The notes under the pieces are model-generated. The model searched no databases. It had not been told where the DNA came from and saw only the letters and a program-made list of their open reading frames with translations. This document shows positions 18,579 through 29,803 of a stretch of DNA of 64,000 bases, piece by piece (the first letter of the stretch is position 1; the number at the start of each line of letters is the position of its first letter). The position numbers and the translations under genes are program-made. This DNA is from Aculops lycopersici. Taxonomy: Eukaryota; Arthropoda; Arachnida; Trombidiformes; Eriophyidae. The stretch is from assembly GCA_015350385.1 (NCBI GenBank), contig WNKI01000002.1, positions 1,710,663-1,774,662 on the forward strand. Direction: 5' to 3'.

Positions 18579-18594
18579 TGGTAGCAGGGGATTG
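18579..18594 (+). promoter_or_regulatory. Primer binding site (initiator-Met type)
   Basis: TGGTAGCAGGGGATTG follows the LTR end; the first twelve bases equal the site of element A. Confidence 0.7.
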
Positions 18595-18969
18595 GTTTCC
18601 GAGCAAAACAGAATACACAAGACTTCTAGACAATGTAAAGAAGAATTATAAAACAATCAGCAAGTCCGATGACCAAACAGAATGCAAAGCCTGTAATAAG
18701 TACAGAAACTACATCAACAATCATACTAATGAACATAAGTAACATCAAAAGGATAATCTCCTAAACTAAGAGACTTGAACGAATTCGCAACATGATCAAA
18801 AAGCCAGCCACAATCTTGACCATCATTACCATCTGCGCCCTACTTATTAACTAAGTGTGTGCCATTGAGTCGGAAATAAATCAGTTATTTTGTGAGCTTA
18901 ATGATTATGCCAAACAAAGAGTGACTGCAGGTCATCAAGTTTTTCCTTGTGAAGAGAACTAAGTAATAG

Positions 18970-19522
18970 AATCAAGGTCGATAAGTTATCGACAACAAAC
19001 TATTCAACATGAAAGTAAAGACTTATGGGACTACGTTATCACAACAAAGATGGAGTCTCCACAAGATTTGATTGACAACAAAAGGGCCAAGACACTAATG
19101 TACGTGGCTATGGAGCCTCGCCAAATATCAGCAACAGGGGTATGCAACTCTGCATACGAACTACGGAAGAAAATCCAGGAGAATCACGAGGGAGCTAGCT
19201 CGAATCTTCGTAGCTCAGCTCTCGCTGAGTTCTTAAGCTTGAAAATGCACAAAAACGAATCAATTATCCAGTTTGCTGGCCGTTTTGAAAACCAACTCGG
19301 TAAACTCGAGTCTACAAACCACTTAGTAGATGAGCAAACTAAACTTTGGGTGTTCGCGAATTCATTGCCTCAACACTATAAACTCACAGTGCAGATGTTC
19401 AACATGTCAAATCCAAATGGGACAGTCAGTCAGCTAGTCTCACAACTCAAAATCCAGCATCATCTTTACAACCAACAAGATACCGGCAACAACAGACGCG
19501 ATGTAGCATTAACAGCTATGAG
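18970..19522 (+). pseudogene. gag: Ty1/copia Gag (copy I)
   Basis: The clear frame runs from about 19050: MESPQDLIDNKRAKTLMYVAM, then AYELRKKIQENHEG, ALAEFLSLKMHKNESI and ANSLPQHYKLTV, the helical copia capsid domain. The N-terminus is decayed upstream. A 96-bp TIR-element piece interrupts the frame at 19523, after which the zinc knuckle follows. Confidence 0.8.
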
Positions 19523-19618
19523 GGGGGTTCTTTAGTTTCCGGCCCCAGAGATATTGCCAATTTTCCTTCATATTCGTGTTCAGAAGGTTCGAAAAGGGCC
19601 CCCCAAGATGTTCTCCAG
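19523..19618 (+). mobile_element. M1 left-end fragment inside gag
   Basis: GGGGGGTTCTTTAGTTTCCGG through gatgttctccag matches bases 27252-27347. Only the left end is present, so it is a truncated or abortive insertion. Confidence 0.7.
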
Positions 19619-20590
19619 CACCAAACCACAACAAGCCAAACGCGATTGGGATCACTTGCAACTATTGCAAGAAGCCCAATCACAAATGGCGTGACTGCCG
19701 CAAACTTAAGGCAGACAATGAGCGAAAGGCTACATTCGGGCAATCGGTACGCAACAATCATCAGCAACAACCTCGACAGTTCCACCAACAACAACCACAA
19801 CAGCAGCAACAACCAAGACATCAACAACAACCATTACAAGAGCAACAGAAGAGGCAGCAGAATCAAGACAGACCCGTGCAAAGTGGAGCTCTCGAAGTCA
19901 AAAAGCACTCCTTATCTAACGGTAAGTCCTTCTGGATCCTTGATTCTGGCGCCTCCAATCACATGACTCCATACAAGGATCATCTTGTCGATTATGAGGA
20001 GTTTAACTATCCTAGTCAAATTTATGTTGGCGACGGACGGGGACTAAACGCCTACGGCCAAGGTCGCATGCCTTTCACGAGCCAAAGATTCGTTGGTGAA
20101 CTATCCAAAGTTCTATGGATACCTGAATTGTCCGAGAATCTCTTGTAAGTTGGTCAGGCAGTTGAATTGGGCTGCAAAGTAGAATTCAACGAAACATTCG
20201 CAAATTTCTATAGAGATAACAAACTCATCCTCTGTGGAATCAAGGGTCCAGAAGACGTTTACTACAACATTGAGTTACAACCAACAGTCAACAAAACTAT
20301 TTGTTGTGGTTCACTTATTGGTGCTTCTATCGAAGATTGGCACAAACGACTTGGTCATTGCTCGTTTGACTCGATCAAAGCTTTAGCTAACAAGTTGTAA
20401 GCTAACAAGCTTGTAAGTCAAAAGCCGTAACTGGGCTTATATTATAATCAATGCAAAGTCCCAGCTTGAATGCGAATTTTGCATAAGAGGCAAACTTTGT
20501 CGCTCGCACCATCCGTCTCGAAGAGATATTCGTGCGTCTGCAGAGGCTCCTGTTTTGCACCTTGACACTGTCGGACCTATGAAAACGACT
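19619..20590 (+). pseudogene. Ty1/copia zinc knuckle, protease and integrase N-terminus (copy I)
   Basis: It carries CNYCKKPNHKWRDC, a Gln-rich linker, protease FWILDSGASNHMT, then after a stop near 20148 the pre-integrase motif WHKRLGHCSFDSIKAL and, after a frameshift, ECEFCIRGKLC with HLDTVGP (first catalytic Asp). The rest of integrase and the start of RT are deleted. Confidence 0.8.
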
Positions 20591-20718
20591 AGTTGTTGAA
20601 GGTAACTTGTATACTGCCGGCTCCCATGCTGGGGCCGGCTTCTTTAATGAATTGAAGGGGTGACTCAAGCAGCGCCGCACTGAGTCTGACTCAGTGCTGA
20701 GCGGCTGATTCTGACTCG
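20591..20718 (+). other. 128-bp hairpin filler at an integrase-RT deletion
   Basis: Between HLDTVGP and IYVDDG lies non-coding sequence with two stems (ccggctcccatgctggggccgg; ctgagtctgactcagtgctgag). It has no clear LTR ends. It may be filler from repair or a tiny insertion. Confidence 0.6.
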
Positions 20719-21719
20719 GCATCTACGTTGATGATGGGCTAGTTGCCGGCAGCGACAACTCTGAGTTTGACAAACTAATTGAACATTTTAAAAATAATTT
20801 CGATCTGAAAACAATGGAATGTAAAACATTCCTCGGACTCAACATCACTCGAGACCTGGTCGCTAAAACACTCGATATCAGCCAGTCACATTATGTACGT
20901 GACACAATCGACCACTTTGGAATGAACGAGTGTAAAGTTGTTAGCACACTAGAAGTGGTGAGAGAAAAATTAACTGAATCCGAACCATTGCCGACAGAAA
21001 ACCAGTTCCGTGAGCTACTTGGTCGTCTGCTTTACATAGCAACCTGCACACGACCGGACATAAGCCATGCGGTAAACGTTGCCAGTCGAACCGGAAACCC
21101 GACACAAGCTCATTGGGTCGCGTTAAAGCGAATACTGCGCTATTTAAAAGGGACAGTCGACCTGGGTATCCGCTTCAGGTGGGAGAAGTACCCCAAGTTG
21201 GTCGGTTTTTCCGATGCAGATTATGCAAACGATGAGATAACCAGGAAATCGACAACAGGCTACTGTATCTTCTATGGTGGTGGTCCAGTCAATTGGCGCT
21301 GTCAACGACAGCCAATAATAACCCTGTCGACTACCGAGGCGGAGTATGTAGCTGGTTGCGAGTTAGTGAAAGAAATCATGCCATTGCGACAACAGCTCAT
21401 TGAACTCAAACAGATGACAACAGATGAACCAACAGAAGTTTTTATCGATAATCAAAGCACGGTAAGGATTGCCTCTAATGAATCCGGACAGGTGCGTATA
21501 AAGCACATGGATATCCGTGCGAAATGGTTGACTGAACAAGTTAACAATAAAAGGATAATAGCAAAACATATCAGCGGCACTGAACAAGCCGCCGACATTC
21601 TCACCAAACCGCTCCATAAAACAAGATTTGCTTCAAACAGATCAAAGCTAATGACAAGTGTTGTCGCCATGCTATGTGTGCCTCCCTCAATGCACCAACA
21701 ATTGAGACCAGAAGTCTGA
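20719..21719 (+). pseudogene. Ty1/copia RT C-terminus and RNase H (copy I)
   Basis: It starts at IYVDDGLVAG and is open through RNase H: FSDADYANDEITRKSTTG, STTEAEYVAGC, IDNQSTVRIA, HISGTEQAADILTK. At its end the frame contains an in-phase Met (21651) that begins a hydrophobic signal-like stretch, as in element A, and stops at 21719. Confidence 0.85.
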
Positions 21720-22148
21720 AAACCGTCGAAGTAATTACAACAATGAGCACGAATAAGATCGTTGTTGCAGGTGACCATCGTTACCACCTGACAAACGTCT
21801 TCTTTAACCCATGCGATTCGCTGTTTAATGGAACGTCAGCGACTAACTCCGGGATCCTTTTCAAGAACTGTTACGAGTACTTTGAAGCAAAACACTTGTC
21901 TCAACTAAGTCATTGCAAACGTTACTCGACTATTGGCCCCGACCTGTCTCAAATACCAATCCCTTACAATTGTGCAGATCAAGCATCTGGTGCACCAGGT
22001 GCAATGGCTGCAGGAAAGTGCGGGATCAGCCGTCGGAACACCAAGACAGTGCCGTTTCCCAGTCTCGACACAGATGCGATTAATGAAGCCTGGACCAAGC
22101 ATAGATTGTCAGATCAACAACTACAAACATTGAAACGACAAAAGCGTC
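21651..22148 (+). pseudogene. env: Envelope-like protein, N-terminal part (copy I)
   Basis: It begins in frame with RNase H at a signal-like segment. After the stop at 21719 the reading continues in another phase with a FFNPCDSLF motif shared with element A and the fragment at 63.4 kb, several Cys residues, and a dibasic RQKRR at the end (near 22137-22151), as in a furin-type site. The frame is cut there by an M2 fragment, so the fusion and membrane regions are lost. Confidence 0.65.
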
Positions 22149-22221
22149 GGCTGTTCTTTACTTGGGGGCTGATCGATTTTCACACTTCTGGCACCTTAAG
22201 GGGGTATTTTGGGGCCCAAGA
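22149..22221 (+). mobile_element. M2 left-end fragment
   Basis: GGCTGTTCTTTACTTGGGGG through the gggcccaag string matches the left end of the M2 element at 41398. Only about 73 bases are present. Confidence 0.75.
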
Positions 22222-22225
22222 TGGA

Positions 22226-22458
22226 TGCAATTCTACTGCACCGAACAACGAGGACCGAATTCAAATCATTGACTTCTCGATTTCGCAGCATCACTCTATT
22301 CCAACAACCATCTGACCGTGCCCTCAAAAAACTCTGGATGGATTACAACCTGACAGGAGGCAATATGTTGGAAGATAGTCTTGTGGCCAAAATAGTTGGG
22401 AGTTTGTCAAGCGACTATCACCATTTTATGACCACATGGTCTAACATGGCGGATGTGG
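22226..22458 (+). pseudogene. gag: Ty1/copia Gag fragment (copy K), part 1
   Basis: The frame carries KKLWMDYNLTGGNMLEDSLV and SDYHHFMTTWSNMADV and is near-identical to the minus-strand gag at 33095-33481. It is cut at 22458 by a reverse-oriented solo LTR and resumes at 22888. Confidence 0.85.
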
Positions 22459-22882
22459 TGTTGGAATATGACTGGGAGAAATTCACTCAACTCGCACACA
22501 AAATGAATTAAACCAGTCGGCAAACTACGATTATAGAATTATACTGAATGTGTATTAATTGAAGTTACAATCGCAAATGCAAAGTTTCTGTAATCTTGCG
22601 TCCTTTATATACTCGCCGGAGAAGCTACTCGAAATTCTGATGTTGCCCTTGAGATTCTTTGCGTGATCCCGGATCTTGTTATTGCGTCTGTGCGTCGTGC
22701 TGTTTTATGACCGATTGTGACGTCACGTTAACGACCTTTTGTTAACTCGCGATCCCGGGCATCCTCTGATTGCCTCCGCATTGAATCGTCCTTGAATCCC
22801 AGGCTCAACAGATTGGGTTCCTTGCAGAACTGACCCTATATACAATCCTCGTTGATCGTAGGTCGCTGCGCTTCCTCCAACA
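22459..22882 (-). repeat. Solo LTR, family B, copy 1
   Basis: The 424-bp unit, TGTTGGA...TCCAACA, matches 28197-28620 and 44492-44917 in reverse orientation. Target duplication TGTGG (22454-22458; 22883-22887). The TATA box reads tatataaag on the minus strand. Confidence 0.95.
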
Positions 22883-22887
22883 TGTGG

Positions 22888-23614
22888 CACAATCGTTAGC
22901 TCACAGTTGATGCCAAGACTTGTTAATGAAGAGAATATTATTCAAGGTTTCGCCAAGACGGATTCCTCGGCTCTGGTGACCGAACGAGGAAATAATCCAA
23001 GCGGTCGAGGTAGAGGCAGAGGAAGGGGCAGAGGCGGCAGCAATGGAGGTCAAGAAAGCAGGGAAAGTGCTCAAACCAATGAGCAAGGTCAAAGTGACCA
23101 AGGCAATGGGCGCCGTACTCCGATACAACATGTAAAGTGCTACAATTGTAACAAGTTTGGGCATCATGCCAAGTCTTGTCCATCACCGAACAAGAGAGAG
23201 CAGTGAAACAAAGAGGCTACAGTATCTCAAAACAAGGAGTGCATCCTAGGTGAGTTATCGAGTAGTGAGTTGAACGTTTCCATCTCAAGAGACAAATGGA
23301 TAATAGATTCCGGTGCAACCGATCATATGTGTTAGGACGACAGCTATTTCGTTACTTATAACAAGTTAGATTCACCAGAAATTATCCAAATGGGTGACGA
23401 CGGCAATGTCCATGCAATAGATGAAGGTAACATTGAGGTTGAAACAATCCACGGTGATAAGAGAAAGTTGACGATTACAGGGGTCTTGCATGTCCCAAAT
23501 CTTCGTAGAAAGATTCTCTCATACGGTAAGCTAGAAGAGGGTCGTCGCATCTTATCAGAGAATGGCATTATGAAAGTGTTCAGTAACAATGAGGTCATTC
23601 TTATGGCAACAAAG
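22888..23614 (+). pseudogene. Ty1/copia Gag end and protease (copy K), part 2
   Basis: It holds an Arg-Gly repeat (GRGRGRGRGRGG), the knuckle CYNCNKFGHHAKSC, a stop, then WIIDSGATDHMC and a protease domain to about 23610. A stop after DHMC and the LTR at 23615 break it. Confidence 0.85.
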
Positions 23615-23988
23615 TGTTAGTTGGTGGAGAAGAAATGAGTTTAATGGAGACTTGGAGTAGTGTGTGTAACTAACTTTATTGATCTAACAAGTTGTGACTT
23701 GTAGGCGAAGAACTTATGTTCTGAGTCTTTAACTGGGGTTTATATAGTCGAGTTGGGACATGACGTGGAACGTCATGTCTGCATGATCTCGTGATGGAAT
23801 AGTACCAAATGTACTCAATTGTGTACGGGGGGGGGGGTTTCCATCATGCTGCATCAGCAAATATCTTGTGTATGGAAAACCAAAGTAATAAACCTAAGTA
23901 ATCATACGATCCTTAAGTAATATGCTGACTCAGCTATTAACGTGTCTTATGAGTGATCATGAGTGCTGCGTGACTATCACTTCCAACA
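23615..23988 (+). repeat. Solo LTR, family E
   Basis: The 374-bp unit, TGTTAGTTGG...CTTCCAACA, has target duplication CAAAG (23610-23614; 23989-23993). It contains a G10 run near 23827 and a TATA-like tttatatag. Its first 52 bases recur at 17871 and 32708. Confidence 0.9.
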
Positions 23989-23993
23989 CAAAG

Positions 23994-24513
23994 CTTAACA
24001 ACATGTGGCCAAACCACTTCCATTTCAGAGGGAGAGCTGGATAATCTCGAGAGCGCCAATGATGATTTAGAATCATGGCACGAACGACTCGGCCACGTTA
24101 GTAGGGTGACCATAGTTAAAATGAAGGACTCAGTTGTAGGTCTGGAAAAACTACAGGTCTCTAGAAGCAAAGCAAAGCGCAGCGACCGTCAGACGGTAGC
24201 TTGCGATGCTTGTTGCCGAGCCAAGCTTCTCCGTTTTCGAGTCCCATCTAGCCATCGTCAACGAACTTCCGTTGTTGGAGCTCGATTGCACATGGACATA
24301 TGTGGTCCGATCGGAACGACAACCCCATCCGGTCAGAAGTATATTTTTCTTCTGAAGGACGAGTATTCGAATTATCGATTCATTTACTTTATGAAATCCA
24401 GATCAGAAGCATTCGGCCACATGAGAAATTGCTTCAATGTCATCAAAGTTGATACTGGAAAGGATGTCAAAGCTGTAATGTTTGATAACGGGAGTGAGTT
24501 TACGTCAAATAGG
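23994..24513 (+). pseudogene. Ty1/copia integrase (copy K), part 1
   Basis: It carries WHERLGHVSRVTIVK, CDACCRAK, HMDICGPIG and VMFDNGSEFTSN: the zinc region and the first two catalytic acids. It is cut at 24513 by solo LTR J. Confidence 0.85.
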
Positions 24514-24990
24514 TGTTAATTAGATATCCCATGTCTTGGATATAGTGTCAACAACACAACATCAATTGGATAGTGTCGAGTTGTGAGTGTAACTGGACAC
24601 CACAAATGTCTCAGGTTACACTAGTCACCAAGCACGAATAACGGATCATGTAACACCTGTTACTGGACACTAATTAGATCATGTGACAACTTGTCTAGAC
24701 ATACAAAAACTCGTCTAGACATCACAAGACTAACACGTGATGGTCACGAGGATGGACTAGTCACACGACACAGTTTTATCGAGATCGGAGGAGTATATAA
24801 AGGCGACGATTCGCCAACAATAAACACTTCACTTTTTCATTATCAATCTGAGCAGTCAACTAGTCACTTCATTCTAAGTTTAGTTTAGTTTAGTTTAGTT
24901 TAGTTTAGTTTAGTTTAGTTTAATTTAGTTTAGTTTAGTTTAGTTTAGTTGGTAAGTTAGTAAGTTAGTTAGGTTGCGCCTTTTTCAACA
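24514..24990 (+). repeat. Solo LTR, family J, with a TTTAG array
   Basis: The 477-bp unit, TGTTAATTAG...TTTTTCAACA, has target duplication ATAGG (24509-24513; 24991-24995). It has tatataaagg near 24793 and about 15 tandem TTTAG units at 24876-24950. An inverted piece of its first 65 bases lies at 25796-25862. Confidence 0.9.
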
Positions 24991-25740
24991 ATAGGTCCCA
25001 AGATTTCTTTAAAACGAGGGACATTATCCACGAAACTTCGGCACCATTTACGCCACAACAAAATGGTTTTATAGAGCGCGACAATAGAACGATACTTGAG
25101 GCAGTGAGGGCAATGTTATATGCCCGCAGCTCACCTGAGCTATTGTGGGGCAAAGCAGCCAATACTTCCCGTCCACCTACTCAATCGCGTAGTATATGTG
25201 AACACTAAGGACAAAACTCCGTTCGAATTATAATTCGAACGAAAGCCAAAGCTAAATCATGTAAGAATTTTCGGCTCAACGGCTTACATGAAGGTCCAAG
25301 AGAAAAAGCGCTCAGGCTAAAAAGATTCTCGTTGGATACGAAAAAGACTACACTTATCGCCTACTCGAACCTGATACTTGGAAACTAATCATCGGTAGAG
25401 ACGTGGTCATTGATGAGACCAATGTGACTCATGATTGGAGCACTATTTACACTTCTCTAGATTCACTCTTGGATAAAGATGAGAGCGACATAGAGAATGA
25501 AGGCGAAGGGGAAACGAATGCGGCAGTCGCTTCGAGTTATGAGGACGATGAGCCTCTGACTTACGATCAAGCAATAAGTTGTCAAAATGCTGTTGAATGG
25601 CAGCATGCCATGGATGAGGAATATAATTCCTTAATCAAGAATAAGACTTGGCGACTAGAGCAACTTCCCGCGGGCATACGCTCGATAAGATGTGAATGGG
25701 TGTACAAAGTTAAACGCGGGCCAGATGGCGAGCGATTTGA
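24991..25740 (+). pseudogene. Ty1/copia integrase end, linker and RT start (copy K), part 2
   Basis: It carries SAPFTPQQNGFIERDNRT (catalytic Glu), shifted frames with LNRVVYVNTKDKTPFEL, the acidic linker, and MDEEYNSLIKNKTW with CEWVYKVKRGPDGE, the RT start. It ends near 25740, where unrelated AT-rich sequence begins. Confidence 0.8.
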
Positions 25741-25795
25741 TATATCGAAATTAAATTTTGGCGATGATCGCATAAGTACGTTTCCTTGTTAGCAA

Positions 25796-25862
25796 AATCG
25801 ACACTATATTTGGATTGGTGTTGTGTTATTGACACTATATCCAAGACATGGGATATCTGGTA
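25796..25862 (-). repeat. LTR J fragment, inverted
   Basis: The reverse complement of gatatcccatgtcttgg and the following bases of the LTR at 24514. It forms a 1.2-kb-spaced inverted pair with that LTR. Confidence 0.75.
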
Positions 25863-26385
25863 ATTGTACAGAAAGGGGGGGGGGATGGCATTTCCGGTTT
25901 TTAAGGGGGGAAAATGTTCGGCGGAGGACGCCGATACAGGATATGGGTAACCGGAAGTGCGGAAACCTTCGGCAAAAAAGTTCCCGAAAGCCACGCCCAC
26001 CTACTGAAATCGACCCGAAACGGCGCGCCGCAGTCCCGAAACTACTCTAAACCGTGCGGACAGTGAATATATACGTATACGCGCGCGGGGGGGGGGGGTG
26101 CAAATCGGAACGAGTTCGAAGCTGATTCGGCGCTTTCTCGTCGCGCACGCCTTCGGCGCGCGACGAGGGCGGCCAACCGGCCGCCAGAACCAAAACCAAC
26201 CAAACCAAAATGAGAAAGGGTTAGAAATGGGTGCGCTGGCGCGCACCCGGGACCCCTTCGTCTAGACACTGTGGCCAATTTTCACCTGTTTTCGGGTATA
26301 TGTACACGTACGCGCGCGCGCGGGGGGGGTGCAAATCGATTTTGGCGAAAACCAAAAAAGGGGTTTTACCCCCGGCCGGTTCACT
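25863..26385 (+). mobile_element. TIR element, family M3, with G-tract/CG/TATATA modules
   Basis: The left end resembles the M3 fragments at 22 and 38735. Inside are two modules of (CG)n plus a G-run next to tatacg/tatatg, a palindrome (ctcgtcgcgcacgcc...ggcgcgcgacgag), and accaaaaccaaccaaacc. There is no transposase of its own. The right boundary is uncertain because a Merlin transposase frame follows. Confidence 0.6.
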
Positions 26386-26386
26386 T

Positions 26387-26925
26387 TCACTCTCTCACCC
26401 GTAGTAGCTTCAGGAGCTCCAGGAATGGATCCTTATTTTCCCTCCTGCAGTCTCGGCGCCAGCAGAACTCGATCAGGTGCTCCCCGACGTCTTCGTGTAG
26501 GATACCTCCTCGACTGAACTTGCGCCTGAGAGCCCTCCAGAGGGACTCGATCCGCTGGGTGTGCGTGCCATCTGCGGCTACGAACTCGTGGTCATGGACT
26601 ACTACCCGGTGGGCGTATCCCAATCGCTTGAGCCCGCTGTACCCTCTCCATCCGTCGGTGTGCACCTCACTTCCAGGCTGCACATGCCTCCGGATTATGG
26701 CTTCGAGGGAAGCCGCACTCCGATCGGGAGTGACCGCAAGCCTCAGCTGTCCCGCACTGTCGACCAAACCTACGACCCAAGTTCCGGGTATTACCCGACC
26801 GCGTTGGTATTTTCGACGCCCTATCAGAGCCTCGTCAACCTGCACGATGGATCCCGGTCCCCCGATCGGAGTCTGATCTTGGCGCGGCACCGCGTGGTCG
26901 ATCACACGGTCGCGTAGCAAGATAT
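26387..26925 (-). pseudogene. Merlin/IS1595-type transposase, N-terminally truncated
   Basis: The 177-codon minus-strand frame has the ISXO2-like catalytic core: Asp in VDEALIGRRKYQRGR, Asp in EVHTDGWRGYSGL and Glu in THTQRIESLWRALRR, then HEDVGEHLIEFCWRR near the C-terminus. The full family length is near 280-300 residues, so the N-terminal DNA-binding/zinc part is missing beyond 26925. GC content is markedly higher than in its neighbours. Such transposases cut and paste DNA using short TIRs and give 8-9-bp duplications. Confidence 0.85.
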
Positions 26926-27251
26926 CCTAATTAACAATTGGCGTTAAAGTTAATATTGAAGCTAACTCTCAGATGTCTGATTTGCAACTGATGCAGCTTG
27001 TTATTTGAGGAGCTAATCATACTCGGCTGTTCTATGTTTCTGGGACGGGACTTTTTATTATACTGCCGATCGTCTATCATCGTCTCAGCGATATGTCGAG
27101 TGCCAAACAAAACTTATTTTCGTGCGCTCATCTTACTGAGAGTCTAGTAGTGATATTTGAGTCACTTATTAGGAAATCTGCTTTGTACTTTTCGTTATCT
27201 AGTGTTTGATTTTATTTGTTATCTTCTCTTTCTGTTATCGAATCAATTAAC
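26926..27251. other. No gene; possible TIR and LTR debris
   Basis: At 27027 the string ggctgttctatgtttctgg resembles the M4 end at 52063. The rest is AT-rich with no ORF. Confidence 0.4.
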
Positions 27252-27853
27252 GGGGGTTCTTTAGTTTCCGGCTCCAGAGATATTGCAAATTTTCCTTCAT
27301 ATTCGTGTTCAGGAGGTTCGAAAAGAGCCCCCTAAGATGTTTTCCAGGTGCGGAAACTTCCGGTTCCGGTGCTACAGATTACGCACTAATTTTCGCAATT
27401 TTGTACATTAATGAACGAGAATTTCAGAAATTAGTGCGCGTTATGGAAAAATACACGAGATTCCACGTTTCCGGGCGGAGCCCGAGCACCCCCCCCCCGC
27501 CGCGCGCGCGTATGTACATGTATGTATGTACTTCGGTCAAAACCAAAGCGAGCGCTTCGCGCTCGCGATCTTGTGAACCAACCGAACCAAAGAGGAACCA
27601 AAGCGAGCGCTCTGCGCTCGCAACCACAACCACACAAGTCCGTTTCTATAACAAAATTTTTAGGATTCACTCATTCCTTAATTACTCATGATTTCACGTA
27701 TTATATTTCAATGATTAACACACTTCCGGTCGAATCCTGAACCGAAGGTTTCCGCGCTTTCGGAGTAGCTTAGTTGTGTCCAGCAGCCTCTAATTAGTCC
27801 ATTTAGACCCCTCCCATCCTCTTCTGCGCGGGGCCGAAAACTAAAGAACACCC
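27252..27853 (+). mobile_element. TIR element, family M1, complete copy
   Basis: 602 bp. It starts GGGGGTTCTTTAGTTTCCGG and ends with the inverse of GGGTGTTCTTTAGTTTTCGG. It contains a C-run with (CG)n and tatgtacatgtatg, the palindrome gcgagcgcttcgcgctcgc and ccaaccgaacc. It is non-coding; open frames across it come from the GC-rich palindromes. No target duplication is recognised. Confidence 0.8.
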
Positions 27854-29783
27854 TCTTTTCATCCAAGAATGTGACAAAGCCTTTCAATCAACATGGCTTG
27901 TCAAGCTCAGAGAAATCGAAACTAAACCACAAGTTGAATCAACAATCAATCACTCAATCTTGAAGCGCAATATTGGTGAAACAATCACCGTTACGGTTGT
28001 GACCAACTTCATTTGGAAGATGGTCGAAAGATTGAACCCGTGGTCAGATTATAATCGAATCAACAGCTTGGAACAACAACAAATGAGAGAGAAGGAACTT
28101 ATGAACAAATTCGGTCATGCTTTCAATCTAACTACTGCCCTGGAACGAGGAGTTATCGAAATTATCAAGAACAACAGCATAACTTTAAGAGAACAATGTT
28201 GGAGGAAGCGCAGCGACCTACGATCAACGAGGATTGTATATAGGGTCAGTTCTGCAAGGAACTCAATCTGTTGAGCCTGGGATTCAAGGACGATTCAATG
28301 CGGAGGCAATCAGAGGATGCCCGGGATCGCGAGTTAACAAAAGGTCGTTAACGTGACGTCACAATCGGTCATAAAACAGCACGACGCACAGACGCAATAA
28401 CAAGATCCGGGATCACGCAAAGAATCTCAAGGGCAACATCAGAATTTCGAGTAGCTTCTCCGGCGAGTATATAAAGGACGCAAGATTACAGAAACTTTGC
28501 ATTTGCGATTGTAACTTCAATTAATACACATTCAGTATAATTCTATAATCGTAGTTTGCCGACTGGTTCAATTCATTTTGTGTGCGAGTTGAGTGAATTT
28601 CTCCCAGTCATATTCCAACAAACAACAACATCAAATTAATCATCTAACACAAATGTCAACAAGATACACTTGGCTTGCAACCTACATAGAAACTCGCCTA
28701 CTATTTGCAACAGCAGATTTGAAATCACTAATTGAAGAGAGCCGGCATGGTCGGGTGGCAACAGCTGCCCTCAGCAATCTCATCAATATTACAGAGATTG
28801 CAGATATTGTTAATCGTGACACGGCAATGCTCTCAATGCATATGATTTCACCACAAACGATTCGATTCCGTTTCAACACCAGAGTCAAATCCAAAGACAC
28901 CTTAATCTACAGAGTCCATGCGGTAAAATATTGGGATAACTTGACCGAAATCCCTCAACTCATGGAATATCAGGGACCCAAATTTGTTGTCTACAACACT
29001 ACTATTAATTGCATCAGAGGTATTGATGAACCAAACGAGAGAGCAGTTTCCGAAGAATGTAGTCAAACAAATTTCGCTGATCCCGAACTTAGCAAATGGC
29101 GAGTCTTAATATCAACAAGAGATATATATAATAATCATAAGTCACTATCAATAATCAAAGCAGTGAACTTCAATTATGTATATTGTTTTCCGTTCAACAT
29201 CACAATCGTTGATGGCACTCACAGATGTCCAACAAAACAATTCAAAGTTCCAGTTAACATCGGATTCAATACCCTCAATCGCACAGTAACTGCAACTAAG
29301 AAGAAACTTAGAATTAAGTCAGACATTGACAGATTATTTGTTGATGATGTTCATATTAGTCATTTCCCGAATATGTCGATAGCAACCACTGGAGTTGTCA
29401 TGTTTGATAGAGTTCAGAGTTTACTCAAACAAGTGGAGGACCTAAATTTTCAACAACAAAACTCAGTATCAATTGAGAAGAATAGCAAAATGTTCTGGAT
29501 CATTTTGAGCGTTCTAATTCTATTGATGACTACCATCGTAGCCATTATCTTATACAACTTGTCAGTCACTCGTCGCAGTCACAAAGAGTTCAAACAACAG
29601 GGAAACTTAATCACCAGAGAACTAACCGATCTTCGTAAAACCTACGAGATACCAGGCAACACGGTCACTAATCAATCCTCATCATCTACATCCACTTTGA
29701 AACCTAGAGTTGCTGTTGAAGGAGATGTCACCATCAATATTTCAAAATCATCAAGGCCATTACCAGAATTACCAGAAACTTAA
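27854..29783 (+). pseudogene. env: Envelope-like glycoprotein, copy L, interrupted by a solo LTR
   Basis: The upstream piece (to 28196) has a Lys-Arg cleavage-like site followed by a hydrophobic segment and a helical region. The downstream piece (28626-29783) has the ectodomain motifs NCIRGIDEPNE and FADPELSKWR, matching element A (NCIKGIEEPQE, YADKKLSVWR). It then has a membrane span near 29490-29560 and a tail ending in PLPELPET. The N-terminus with signal peptide is not found. The solo LTR at 28197-28620 separates the parts. A 3' purine tract and LTR-like sequence follow, so it was the last gene of its element. Confidence 0.75.
28197..28620 (+). repeat. Solo LTR, family B, copy 2
   Basis: The 424-bp unit, TGTTGGAGG...TTCCAACA, has target duplication AACAA (28192-28196; 28621-28625). 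It carries a TATA box (tatataaag) near 28470. Confidence 0.95.
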
Positions 29784-29803
29784 ATGTTTCGAGCGAGGGA
29801 GCG

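Noticed and set aside
24876..24950. TTTAG array as telomeric sequence
   Set aside because: It lies wholly within a solo LTR bounded by a target duplication; it is a microsatellite in the element.
26042..26517. Arg/Ala/Pro-rich open frames around 26.0-26.5 kb
   Set aside because: They arise from CG repeats and palindromes of the TIR elements and lie opposite the transposase frame.
26387..26925. Bacterial contamination
   Set aside because: The transposase is truncated and flanked on both sides by eukaryotic TIR elements and retroelement sequence that continue without a break.
27305..27740. Open frames inside the M1 element
   Set aside because: Composition follows the GC palindromes and C-run; both strands are equally open and no copy conserves them.
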